Below are positions 5,568 to 12,659 of a stretch of 12,828 bases of DNA, one piece after another (position 1 is the stretch's first letter; every line of letters begins with the position of its first letter). The notes below the pieces were generated by a model. The model did no database searches. It was not told the origin of the DNA and saw only the letters and a list, made by a program, of their open reading frames with translations. A program made the position numbers and the translations under genes. This stretch comes from Planctomycetales bacterium (GTDB taxonomy: Bacteria > Planctomycetota > Phycisphaerae > SM23-33). The stretch covers positions 1-12,828 of the forward strand of contig JAUVIQ010000068.1 of NCBI GenBank assembly GCA_030592655.1, read 5' to 3'.

Positions 5568-7379
5568 TTATTGCTTCATAAACATCCTTATGATGGGTAA
5601 TCGTCGCAGGGTTTCGTAGAAGCCTGTACCTCGAATACGGAAGCGGTCGTCGTTGGCCCCGTCCGGGTCTGTGCCCATCTCTCCGGAAAGGAACGGTCTG
5701 ACAATACGAACTTTTCCCCTCGCAAGTATCCACGACAGTATCAACCCGCCGGCTATTCCTATCAGGATTAGCCCCATCGCTACGGACGGATTCCACAATC
5801 CTCCGGTAGCGGTTGTCATCGCCCTGTCGGCATAGACAAGAGCGCCGGACGCGTCCATATTCACGTCCGCAACGGCGGGGAGAATCACACTGTCTATGAA
5901 CGATTGCGGGTACAGGCCGAACATAACGCAACAGGCAGCCAGTACGATCATCGGCATTACCGTCCAGAAATTTTCCTTCACCTCCATTGCCGACTTCGGG
6001 ACGTCAACAGGCGGGCGTGAAAGGAAGGCTGAATAAATAACCTTTACAAAACTCGCCAGCGTCAGCGCGCTACCGAAGACGGCCACGACGAGCATCGCCA
6101 CGCCCATACCGCTTCGCATTCCCAGCGTAGCCTGGTATATCAGCCACTTGCTGACAAATCCGTTGAACGGCGGGATACCTGAAATAGCCGCCGCTGCGAT
6201 TATCCCGCAGGCGAAGGTAATCGGTAATCGTCGGGCCAGTCCGCCCATATTCTCAATATCATCCGAACCGGACGCCCTGGTAACGATCCCGCTCATAAAA
6301 AACAGCATCATACCGTAAATCACACTGTTTGCAGTGTGAAACAACCCGCCGATGACGCCGAGGGCTGTTCCGGTCCCTATACCCAGGACAATGTATCCGA
6401 CCTGGGTGATGTCGTCGAAGATCAGCAACCTCTTGAGGTTATGCTGCGCCAGCGCCTTGAAGCCCGCCGTTATTATCGTCAGCGCTCCGACGACCATCAT
6501 AATGATCTGTATCGTCGTGTCCGGCGCGAACACGTCCAGCGTTACCCGCGCCACGAGATAGATTCCGACGAGTTTGTTGAGCATCCCCGGAAGGCACGCC
6601 AGCACGGGCGCCGGAGCGCCGGCAGCGGCGGGAATCCATAAATGCAGCGGGACAGCGCCGAGCCTCGCCAAGGCTGCTACCAGAAGCAGGGCATATACCG
6701 TATAACCCGTCCAACCGAACTGATCAACCGGCAGATGCCGACCCGGACACGCCAGGGCGAGATTGTGCAGCGGCTGGCCGGGCCTGGTTGACAACGCAAA
6801 CATCAATATGATCGCCAGCAGCAAACAGGCGTCGGCGAGAACCATAACGATCAATGCCCTGGTGAAACCCGTTTTGCGTCGGGTCTGCGGATGCTCAACA
6901 CTGTTATTCTTACGGGCGATGTTCAGCATCAGCAGTAGCATTATCGTTATAATTTCCCACCCGATAAGCAGGACGAAGAAATTGCTCGCCCAGACGACCA
7001 TGCACGCTCCCGCCAATGACCAGAGAAGGTAAGCGTAAAATTTTCCTTCCCGACGGTCCCGCTCCGGATGCCCGAATGAGTACGCCGCTATGAGGATAAT
7101 GAAGGATGCGACGCCTATCGCGACGAGGCTGCTCAATGTGGCGATAGTGAACTGGACCTTTAATGTAACACCGAAAATATCAAAAGATGCCAGGGGAGCG
7201 AACGTCATCGGCGCAGCGCCGACGATGGGAGCACAGCAAAGTATCACCCATATTCCCACCGCAATGGCGAGAATCTTACCGAGTAGCGGAAGGATGCGCG
7301 AAGACAACCAAACTATCGCGCCAAAGACCAACGCGATCAGAATCGGCTGGGCCGCCATATCTTCCCATATTCCTAGCAT
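5568..7379 (-). CDS. NuoL/HyfB/EchA-like ion-translocating membrane subunit
   Basis: Antiporter-like membrane subunit of a complex-I-related hydrogenase, expected to pump H+ or Na+. It is 603 residues, strongly hydrophobic, with about 14-15 likely membrane segments, a final one at about 535-553 and a polar tail. Landmarks: FVLLIGWEIITIM with Glu142 (the conserved TM5 Glu of NuoL/M/N); VPLHLWIP at 243-250 followed by AGAPAPV, the broken-helix signature; Lys269 in LNKLVGIYL; a loop FHTANSVIYG; and PPFNGFVSKW with Lys411. By eye, the TM7 Lys preceding PLH is Arg239 here, and the Lys of the usual NHALFK motif is Gly356. Start ATG 7379 has AGGA eight bases upstream and lies 10 bases after the large-subunit stop; Met8 is an alternative. 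Only one such subunit is seen in the window, so the pump arm looks Ech/Hyc-like rather than Nuo-like. Confidence 0.92.
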   Translation of the reverse strand: MLGIWEDMAAQPILIALVFGAIVWLSSRILPLLGKILAIAVGIWVILCCAPIVGAAPMTFAPLASFDIFGVTLKVQFTIATLSSLVAIGVASFIILIAAYSFGHPERDRREGKFYAYLLWSLAGACMVVWASNFFVLLIGWEIITIMLLLMLNIARKNNSVEHPQTRRKTGFTRALIVMVLADACLLLAIILMFALSTRPGQPLHNLALACPGRHLPVDQFGWTGYTVYALLLVAALARLGAVPLHLWIPAAAGAPAPVLACLPGMLNKLVGIYLVARVTLDVFAPDTTIQIIMMVVGALTIITAGFKALAQHNLKRLLIFDDITQVGYIVLGIGTGTALGVIGGLFHTANSVIYGMMLFFMSGIVTRASGSDDIENMGGLARRLPITFACGIIAAAAISGIPPFNGFVSKWLIYQATLGMRSGMGVAMLVVAVFGSALTLASFVKVIYSAFLSRPPVDVPKSAMEVKENFWTVMPMIVLAACCVMFGLYPQSFIDSVILPAVADVNMDASGALVYADRAMTTATGGLWNPSVAMGLILIGIAGGLILSWILARGKVRIVRPFLSGEMGTDPDGANDDRFRIRGTGFYETLRRLPIIRMFMKQ

Positions 7380-7389
7380 ATCTTGTATC

Positions 7390-8574
7390 CTATATCTGTT
7401 TACGAATCCGTTCTGTTTTTTCCTGCGAAAGTTTCACCAATTGTGCGAAGTCGAACATCTCTTTTCCGCTTTCGGCATCGACGGCTGTGCACATCCGCTC
7501 CGTGCACGAATAGCACGGATCAACGCTGGCCAGCGTAATGGCGACGTCGGAAATGTCAGCCCCGATGCAGGAGGCTTTAAATGTCGGAACGTTGTTGTAA
7601 CTCGGCGCGCGAATCTTGTGGCGAACGGGATAATTCGACCCGTCGGAGCGGACGTAATGGAACGTCTCTCCGCGCGGAGCCTCGACGTGCCCGATGGCTT
7701 CGCCGGCGGGGATGTTCTCGACCTTCGCGTCAATTTCGCCGCCGGGGATGTCGTGGACCGCCTGCTTGATGATCTTTATCGACTCCAGCACCTCCAGCAG
7801 GCGAATCTTCGCCTTGGCGAAGACGTCCCCGGTCTCCTCGACGAACATATTCCAGTCAAGACGGTCGTATGCGGCGTACGGGTCGTCGCGCCGGACGTCG
7901 ATTGGCATACCCGAACCGCGCCCGGTAGGCCCACAAGCGCCGTAGGCGTAAGCGTCCGCCTTGGAAAGAACGCCGACGCCCTTCAGGCGGGCGTGAAGGA
8001 CCGGATCATCGATAACCGCACCGGTAAGCATCTCAATGTCGCCTCGGGTTCCGGTAACCAGTCGGTCGATCATCTTGAGGTGTTCGTCGGTTATATCCCG
8101 CCGGACGCCGCCGATCTTGCAGTTGGCGTAATTGACCCTGCTGCCGGTGGCTATTTCCAATGCCTCCATCGTCGGCTCGCGATACTTCCACGCCCACATG
8201 AACACCGTGTTATATCCCAGGAAGTGCCCCGCCAGCCCCACCCACAGCAAATGCGAGTGGATACGCGCAAGTTCGTTGACAATCGTCCGCAGATACAGGG
8301 CGCGTTCGGGAACCTTGACGTGGGCGATTTCCTCGACCGCCTGGATGTACGCCAGCGGATGAGAGGCGGAACAAATCCCGCAGACCCGCTCGACGACGAA
8401 CGGAACCTGGTCGAACGTCTTGGATTCGTCGAGTTTTTCGATGCCGCGATGGGTGTAACTGATGCGGACATCGACATCGACTACCCGCTCGCCGTCCAGG
8501 TACAATTGGAAGAACTCCGCCTCCTCCTGAAGCGGGTGGAAAGGCCCGATGCTTATCATTGATTTATGGCTCAT
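7390..8574 (-). CDS. Group 4 [NiFe] hydrogenase large (catalytic) subunit, NuoD/HycE-like
   Basis: Catalytic subunit that binds the NiFe(CN)2CO site and reduces protons or oxidises H2. It is 394 residues. Both Ni-binding motifs are intact: RVCGICSASHP (Cys65, Cys68) and DPCYSCTER (Cys354, Cys357). This separates it from NuoD of complex I, which lacks these cysteines. After Arg360 there is a 34-residue tail beginning MCTAVDAESG. E. coli HycE is cut after Arg537 in the equivalent place with a 32-residue tail removed by HycI, so this is probably a pro-protein for the protease at 3950-4555. No NuoC-like domain is fused (HycE has one); it is encoded separately just upstream. The start ATG overlaps the NuoC-like stop as ATGA and has a strong AGGAGG seven bases upstream. 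Assignment within group 4 (4a-4g) cannot be made by eye. Confidence 0.96.
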   Translation of the reverse strand: MSHKSMISIGPFHPLQEEAEFFQLYLDGERVVDVDVRISYTHRGIEKLDESKTFDQVPFVVERVCGICSASHPLAYIQAVEEIAHVKVPERALYLRTIVNELARIHSHLLWVGLAGHFLGYNTVFMWAWKYREPTMEALEIATGSRVNYANCKIGGVRRDITDEHLKMIDRLVTGTRGDIEMLTGAVIDDPVLHARLKGVGVLSKADAYAYGACGPTGRGSGMPIDVRRDDPYAAYDRLDWNMFVEETGDVFAKAKIRLLEVLESIKIIKQAVHDIPGGEIDAKVENIPAGEAIGHVEAPRGETFHYVRSDGSNYPVRHKIRAPSYNNVPTFKASCIGADISDVAITLASVDPCYSCTERMCTAVDAESGKEMFDFAQLVKLSQEKTERIRKQI

Positions 8575-9101
8575 ATCAGGTCCTCCTCCGGCGCGGGCGG
8601 AATCGCAGGCAGCGGCGGGCGGTCTTTAATCTGGTCGAAATCCTTCCGTAGCGGATAGACACCTTCGGGCCAGGAGTCGTCGAGGATTAATCGGCGCATG
8701 TCCGGGTGATTGGGGAAATTCACGCCCAGCAGGTCGTGCATCTCCCGCTCGATCCAGTTAGCCGCCGGTACGTCGTTGGCAATCGAATCAAGCGTTATAT
8801 CAGGCCCAGCGGCAAGGGCTTTGAGCGTAACTACAACGCCGGCCGGCTCGAATGCCCAGTGATACAGCACGTCGATCCCGTCGCGGACGTCCAGGCCGGT
8901 GGCTGTGACGAAACGCGCCCCGTCCATCACAAACATCTTCCTGGCCACCTCGACCGTCCGGGCAGGGTCGATACGCGCAAATCCGCGACGCTCGTCGCAC
9001 TGCTCGACGGCAAACACCGCATCGCCAAGCGCGGATAATATCTCGCCGACATAACCTTCCAGCGGCGACGGCGTTTGACTTTCTGCAACAAATTCGCTCA
9101 T
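8571..9101 (-). CDS. NuoC/30 kDa-like subunit (HycE N-terminal domain equivalent)
   Basis: Complex I 30-kDa-type subunit, a structural partner of the NiFe large subunit. It is 176 residues, usual for a stand-alone NuoC. The 30-kDa signature is clear: WIEREMHDLLGVNFPNHPD at 116-134, then RRLILDDSWPEGVYPLRKDF at 136-155, and a Pro-rich, acidic C-terminus. The gene overlaps the large-subunit start by four bases (ATGA), indicating translational coupling and near-equal synthesis. Upstream is a 39-base spacer occupied by a 7-base tandem repeat whose copies contain GGGAC on the coding strand; the nearest AGGGA lies nine bases from the ATG and may serve as ribosome binding site. In E. coli formate hydrogenlyase this domain is fused to the large subunit; here it is separate as in Ech, CooU and Nuo. 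Confidence 0.93.
   Translation of the reverse strand: MSEFVAESQTPSPLEGYVGEILSALGDAVFAVEQCDERRGFARIDPARTVEVARKMFVMDGARFVTATGLDVRDGIDVLYHWAFEPAGVVVTLKALAAGPDITLDSIANDVPAANWIEREMHDLLGVNFPNHPDMRRLILDDSWPEGVYPLRKDFDQIKDRPPLPAIPPAPEEDLI
8582..8587 (-). promoter_or_regulatory. Strong Shine-Dalgarno of the hydrogenase large subunit
   Basis: A perfect AGGAGG on the - strand lies seven bases before the large-subunit ATG, inside the last codons of the NuoC-like gene (part of EEDLI). With the ATGA overlap it should allow strong, coupled initiation of the catalytic subunit. Confidence 0.75.
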
Positions 9102-9107
9102 ATTAAC

Positions 9108-9135
9108 TAGTCCCTGGTCCCAAGTCCCTAGTCCC
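9108..9135. repeat. Array of four 7-base units between NuoB- and NuoC-like genes
   Basis: On the + strand: TAGTCCC, TGGTCCC, AAGTCCC, TAGTCCC, four consecutive heptamers with invariant GTCCC. They fill most of the 39-base spacer of the operon. The pattern is like the short tandemly repeated heptamer sequences described in cyanobacteria. On the coding strand each unit offers a GGGAC that partly resembles a Shine-Dalgarno sequence. Confidence 0.7.
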
Positions 9136-9140
9136 TGTCT

Positions 9141-9581
9141 TTACAATGTTTTTATCAACTCCATCGCCTTCACTGCAGCGGCGATCATTGCTTCTGGTTT
9201 CGGCGGACAGCCGGGGACGTAGGCGATAATCGCGTCCGGATCGACCGCCTTAATCGCAACATCCACGCCCGCGCCCATGTGATAGGCCTCGGTGAAGATG
9301 CCCTGGGCGTTCGCACAAGCGCCAATGGCCATTACGACACATGGTTTCGGCGTCTGGCGATAGGCTTCCTGAAGCCGAGGCTGGGCCTGGCGTGTGCACG
9401 CGCCGGTAACGGCCAGCACGTCGGCGTGCCGGGGCGAACCGACCAGTACCATCCCAAACCGCTCAATGTCATACTTAGGCGTCAGCAACTCCAGCACTTC
9501 AATGTCGCAGTTGTTACACGCGCCGGTGTTGACGTGATAAACCCAAAGCGATTTCCGTAATGCCCAATTCATCAAAGCCAT
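9141..9581 (-). CDS. Group 4 hydrogenase small subunit, NuoB/HycG/EchC-like
   Basis: Small subunit holding the [4Fe-4S] cluster next to the NiFe site, relaying electrons to or from the ferredoxin subunits. It is 146 residues, typical of the short group 4/NuoB type with no Tat signal. Cysteine pattern: NTGACNNC (Cys22, Cys25), GAC at Cys89 and the terminal PGCPPKPE (Cys125) are the four expected ligands of the proximal cluster. The CxxC first pair (rather than the CC of NuoB) is the hydrogenase form. Additional cysteines are Cys62 and Cys81. Starts ATG 9581, 15 bases after the NuoH-like stop, with a weak ribosome binding site; Met4 is an alternative. Gene order H-B-C-D agrees with a dedicated hydrogenase operon. 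Confidence 0.94.
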   Translation of the reverse strand: MALMNWALRKSLWVYHVNTGACNNCDIEVLELLTPKYDIERFGMVLVGSPRHADVLAVTGACTRQAQPRLQEAYRQTPKPCVVMAIGACANAQGIFTEAYHMGAGVDVAIKAVDPDAIIAYVPGCPPKPEAMIAAAVKAMELIKTL

Positions 9582-9596
9582 TTTATTGCCCGGATA

Positions 9597-10517
9597 TTAC
9601 CAACCAAGAACCGCAAGCACCACCGCCGCGATACCAAGCGGCGCCAGCCCAAACCAGAAGAACCTCATTATCTGATCAATCCGAAGACGAGGGTTGGTGT
9701 TGCGAATCAACGTTACCAACACAACCAGAAGGACATACTTCCCGATAAAAGCGGCGATCCCCAGCGGCGTAGCCGTCAGCCCGCCCCAAAAGACGGTTAT
9801 CAGCAACAGCGGCATTACCGCCAGCATCATCGCCTTGCCCAGGAAAATTATCGCCAGCGGCGCGCCGGAATATTCGGCGTACACGCCGGACATTATCTCG
9901 CACTCGGCCTCGGCTATATCGAACGGAACCTGTCCAAGTTTCGCCTGCATCGCAATTATCGCCAGAACCATCGCAATGACGCCGGAAATATTGTAGAGCG
10001 GCACAACCCCGATCACGGACGATTGCCCCAACTGCAACGACCAGTCGGAATGAATCACTCCCACCAGCAGCGCCAGGAAAAACGGCAGCTCGTAGGAGAG
10101 GATAAGTTTCATCTCCCTGCTTGCGCCGACAGCGGCGTGCGGGCTGCCGGAGGCGAGACCACCGAAGATAGTCATCAACGGCGGAATCAGCAGCAAATAC
10201 ACCACCACGATAAGGTCGCCGACGAATCCGACATCAGGCCTCAAGACCGCCGACCACAGTATGGCTGCCACCAGCGCCGAAGCCGCCAGCCCGATTGCCG
10301 GCGCGATCAGGAAACCCGTCCGTCGCGCAGTTGATGGAACCAGCGTCTCCTTGGAGAACAGTTTCAGCACGTCGGCGATCGGCTGATACCACGGCGGACC
10401 CTTGCGCCACTGGACCATCGCCGTCGCCTTCCGGTCAAACCAGCGAAGGAACAGTCCAATCGCCAGCGTCCCGACCGCTGCGGCAATGTACGTCCCGATT
10501 ATTCCAAAAGCGTCCAT
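9597..10517 (-). CDS. NuoH/HycD/HyfC-like membrane anchor subunit
   Basis: Complex-I subunit 1-type membrane protein that anchors the hydrogenase arm and links electron transfer to the ion pump. It is 306 residues with about eight membrane helices. Signatures: FDRKATAMVQWRKGPP at 27-42 followed by ADVLKLFSKE; the loop GASREMKLILSYELP at 131-145; and PFDIAEAECEIMSGVYAEYSG around 198-218, with the acidic residues thought to line the coupling path in this family. The longest frame begins GTG at 10523, overlapping the previous stop by one base. ATG 10517 is preferred because GAAGG (10526-10530) lies eight bases before it but only two before the GTG. It directly follows the polyferredoxin gene and precedes the small subunit by 15 bases. 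Confidence 0.94.
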   Translation of the reverse strand: MDAFGIIGTYIAAAVGTLAIGLFLRWFDRKATAMVQWRKGPPWYQPIADVLKLFSKETLVPSTARRTGFLIAPAIGLAASALVAAILWSAVLRPDVGFVGDLIVVVYLLLIPPLMTIFGGLASGSPHAAVGASREMKLILSYELPFFLALLVGVIHSDWSLQLGQSSVIGVVPLYNISGVIAMVLAIIAMQAKLGQVPFDIAEAECEIMSGVYAEYSGAPLAIIFLGKAMMLAVMPLLLITVFWGGLTATPLGIAAFIGKYVLLVVLVTLIRNTNPRLRIDQIMRFFWFGLAPLGIAAVVLAVLGW

Positions 10518-10522
10518 TCGCA

Positions 10523-11017
10523 CTACCTTCGTTTGAAACGATCCTTACCTGTGGTTCGTCCGCCGAGGATGAGGATATTGCCGGCAGACACTTCGTTTTC
10601 GTCGGCGAACCGCAATGCCCCCGCCGGGCAGGCAGCGACGCATCGCGGTACTGCCCCATTTCCCGAAGCCGTCCTGTCGGCGCACAGGTCGCACTTGGCA
10701 ATCTGTTTCCGTGTAACGTCATTCGGCAGGACGCCGAACGGGCACGCCCGCGCACACGAACCGCACCCGATACAACGACTCAATCGCCGGCGGACTATTC
10801 CCGCTTCGTCCCGTATCATCGCTTCGACCGGACAGGCAGCCACGCACGGGGCGTCCTTGCACTGCCGGCAGATTACCGGAAGCATCGCCGGACCTTGACG
10901 GGCGGACTGAACAGCCGGCATCGCGCCGTGGCTGTAATAGCACGCAGCCGAGCATGAACCGCACTCAATACAACGGTCCATATCCAGCAAAATACGTTTT
11001 ACGACTTCTTCGCTCAT
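10523..11017 (-). CDS. HycB/HydN-like polyferredoxin (four predicted [4Fe-4S] clusters)
   Basis: Iron-sulfur electron-transfer subunit of the HycB/HyfA/HydN class, which in formate hydrogenlyase wires formate dehydrogenase to the hydrogenase. It is 164 residues. Sixteen cysteines arranged for four cubane clusters: CIECGSCSAAC (16-26), CRQCKDAPCVAACP (50-63), CIGCGSCARACP (82-93) and CDLC (109-112) with CVAACP (126-131). No signal peptide or membrane segment, so it is cytoplasmic. The basic C-terminal tail (GKDRFKRR) overlaps the next gene region. Start ATG 11017 overlaps the upstream TAA as TAATG, with AAAGG seven bases upstream: coupled translation. Its position between the molybdopterin-fold protein and the membrane arm suggests it joins those two modules. 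Confidence 0.93.
   Translation of the reverse strand: MSEEVVKRILLDMDRCIECGSCSAACYYSHGAMPAVQSARQGPAMLPVICRQCKDAPCVAACPVEAMIRDEAGIVRRRLSRCIGCGSCARACPFGVLPNDVTRKQIAKCDLCADRTASGNGAVPRCVAACPAGALRFADENEVSAGNILILGGRTTGKDRFKRR
10526..10530 (-). promoter_or_regulatory. Shine-Dalgarno deciding the NuoH-like start
   Basis: GAAGG on the - strand, eight bases before ATG 10517 but only two before GTG 10523. It sits in the last codons of the polyferredoxin gene. Supports ATG 10517 as the true start. Confidence 0.6.
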
Positions 11018-12552
11018 TAATGCGCCTTTACCGGTTCGACGGTTCTGACGGAAACCGCTGTCGGATTGGAGATTATCGCGTCGCGTTCGGCATCAATAAC
11101 GTACGGCATAAGCCTGCGTGCTTCGGGGTAACTTTCGGAGATCGCCAGCGTTCCGGGACTGATGTACTTCACGATCCGCAAGCGGGCGATTGTCTTATAC
11201 GATTCGGTTTCGACCTCGATCTGGGCCAAATCCCGCAAACCGAGGTCGGCGGCGTCGGCCTGGGATATGCGAATCTCCGGCAGCGGTGAGGATTGCTTCT
11301 GCCATTCCGCGTAGGCTGTCAACGACCCTTCGCCATGTCGAGCGGCTTGGCGAGCGGCGATGAGAACCCTCCCGTCGGGGACTTTCGTTTCGGTTATATC
11401 GGGGGCTGGGACGTTGACGCGGTCTGTCGTCGGTAAGTCGCCGCCCAAAGGCGGGACATTCGCGCCCGCTGCCTGGGCCAATGCCCGCAGAAGTTCACTG
11501 ACCGTCGGAACACCCGCCGGCGGGAGCATCAGGGCCGACGTTTGGACCGTTTTCGTACCGGCTTGGAGATACGTACCGCTTATCTCGCAGGCAAGGGCGA
11601 CCGGAAGAACGACCTGGGCCGATTCTGTGGTGCGATTCGGCAGCGCCGCCGCTGCTACCTGTACATCCACATCCGCCCATCCCATCATTCCGAGAATATC
11701 CACGCCAAGCGCCACCAGCGTACCATTATCCTGCTTCAGCGCCTTCGCCGGCGAAAGCAGTCCGAGATGCTTATTGAGCCTGACAGCCGCCAGTGCGTTC
11801 GCGCCGACGGTCTGGGCAGACACCCCCCCGCCGTGGGATTTCGCCAGTTCACCGGCATGGTACCCTACTCGCCGCCAGACGCCTCCCCTCCCCGCTTCAG
11901 CCGAGATAATCACGCCAAGCCTCTTGCATCCTTCGACAGCCGAGGCTACTTCGTCGCCGATTAGCGCATCGGCTTCATCGCCGGGCCTGCATATAATCCG
12001 CCGGGTAGCGAATTTCGCGGTAACTGACCCGCCGGCGTCGATCACCACCAGCGGCGCTCGACGGTGATGCGCCAGGGCGTCCATCACGTTTCGGGCGCAT
12101 CGCGGATTGGCTGCGAACACGTCGCCGACGACAACGAACCCATCACAGCCTGTAAGATCGTCATCGGCTAAATATACCGCTCCTCCGGCTTCGATACCGA
12201 GCAGAAGTTGCTCATCTTCCGGTGAGACAACGCAGCACAACTCAACGCCGTTCCAGGCTGAAACTATTTCCGCAGCAGCGGCGATTTCTTCCAGAGGCAG
12301 GTTCGCGTTAATCAGCACCGTCGCGCCGCCCGCCATTCGTCCTGCAGCGGCTTCGATATCGACAGACCCGCGAATCCGATACGGCGACGCAAGAAGTTCG
12401 CCCAATGCCGATCCGCGAGGACACAGGCCCGCACCCGCCTCGGACGGATATTCAACGGCTGGGATGTCAGGGGCCTTCCAGACCACATCCATCGGGCACA
12501 TCGCAGGGCATAAGGTGCAGCAGGTCAAATTGTCCTGATTCGAAGAATTCAA
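11017..12552 (-). CDS. Reduced NuoG/formate-dehydrogenase-like molybdopterin-fold protein
   Basis: About 511 residues from TTG 12552. An N-terminal [4Fe-4S] site is visible (CTLCPAMC at residues 12-19, then GLCPRG with Cys44), as in FdhF, NuoG and FwdB. A Rossmann-like segment, DGFVVVGD through RRIICRPGDEADAL (138-195), matches the molybdopterin family pattern. Further on, SAQVVLPVALACEISGTYLQ and VQTSALMLPPAG match the cofactor domain, and residues 423-511 resemble the dinucleotide-binding C-terminal domain. Missing is the block after the Fe-S domain that normally carries the Mo-ligand Cys or Sec, so it may be a structural or electron-wire subunit rather than an active formate dehydrogenase. 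The frame extends to TTG 12600, but those codons come from a 7-base repeat. TTG 12552 has GAGAGA four bases upstream; TTG 12528 is another option. Followed by the polyferredoxin through TAATG overlap. Confidence 0.82.
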   Translation of the reverse strand: MNSSNQDNLTCCTLCPAMCPMDVVWKAPDIPAVEYPSEAGAGLCPRGSALGELLASPYRIRGSVDIEAAAGRMAGGATVLINANLPLEEIAAAAEIVSAWNGVELCCVVSPEDEQLLLGIEAGGAVYLADDDLTGCDGFVVVGDVFAANPRCARNVMDALAHHRRAPLVVIDAGGSVTAKFATRRIICRPGDEADALIGDEVASAVEGCKRLGVIISAEAGRGGVWRRVGYHAGELAKSHGGGVSAQTVGANALAAVRLNKHLGLLSPAKALKQDNGTLVALGVDILGMMGWADVDVQVAAAALPNRTTESAQVVLPVALACEISGTYLQAGTKTVQTSALMLPPAGVPTVSELLRALAQAAGANVPPLGGDLPTTDRVNVPAPDITETKVPDGRVLIAARQAARHGEGSLTAYAEWQKQSSPLPEIRISQADAADLGLRDLAQIEVETESYKTIARLRIVKYISPGTLAISESYPEARRLMPYVIDAERDAIISNPTAVSVRTVEPVKAH

Positions 12553-12567
12553 TTTTCTCTCGATGCA

Positions 12568-12659
12568 GTAATCAGTAATTCGTAATCCGTAATTAGTCAA
12601 AAAAGACTCTGATACCCAATTACCAATTACGAATTACGAATTACCAATTACGAATTACT
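12568..12659. repeat. Inverted arrays of 7-base units
   Basis: Left array 12568-12595: GTAATCA, GTAATTC, GTAATCC, GTAATTA. Right array 12618-12659: AATTACC, AATTACG, AATTACG, AATTACC, AATTACG, AATTACT. The right units are reverse complements of the left-type unit, so the arrays can fold on each other around a spacer (12596-12617) that starts with a small gtc/gac hairpin with an A6 loop. It fills the spacer between the flavin-subunit stop and the molybdopterin-fold gene and overlaps the extended 5' end of the latter's frame. It could act as an attenuator or processing site. Confidence 0.75.

Noticed and set aside
7090..8562. 490-codon + strand frame opposite the hydrogenase large subunit.
   Set aside because: The - strand carries the Ni-binding motifs and conserved order; the + frame is a composition artefact.
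7390..11017. Respiratory complex I (NADH dehydrogenase).
   Set aside because: The large subunit keeps both Ni-binding CxxC motifs, the small subunit has the CxxC hydrogenase form, and a HycI-type protease is nearby, so it is a hydrogenase.
12553..12600. N-terminal extension MTNYGLRITDY of the molybdopterin-fold protein.
   Set aside because: It starts at TTG inside the 7-base repeat array and is fully explained by the repeat; a better-placed start with a Shine-Dalgarno-like GAGAGA lies at 12552.
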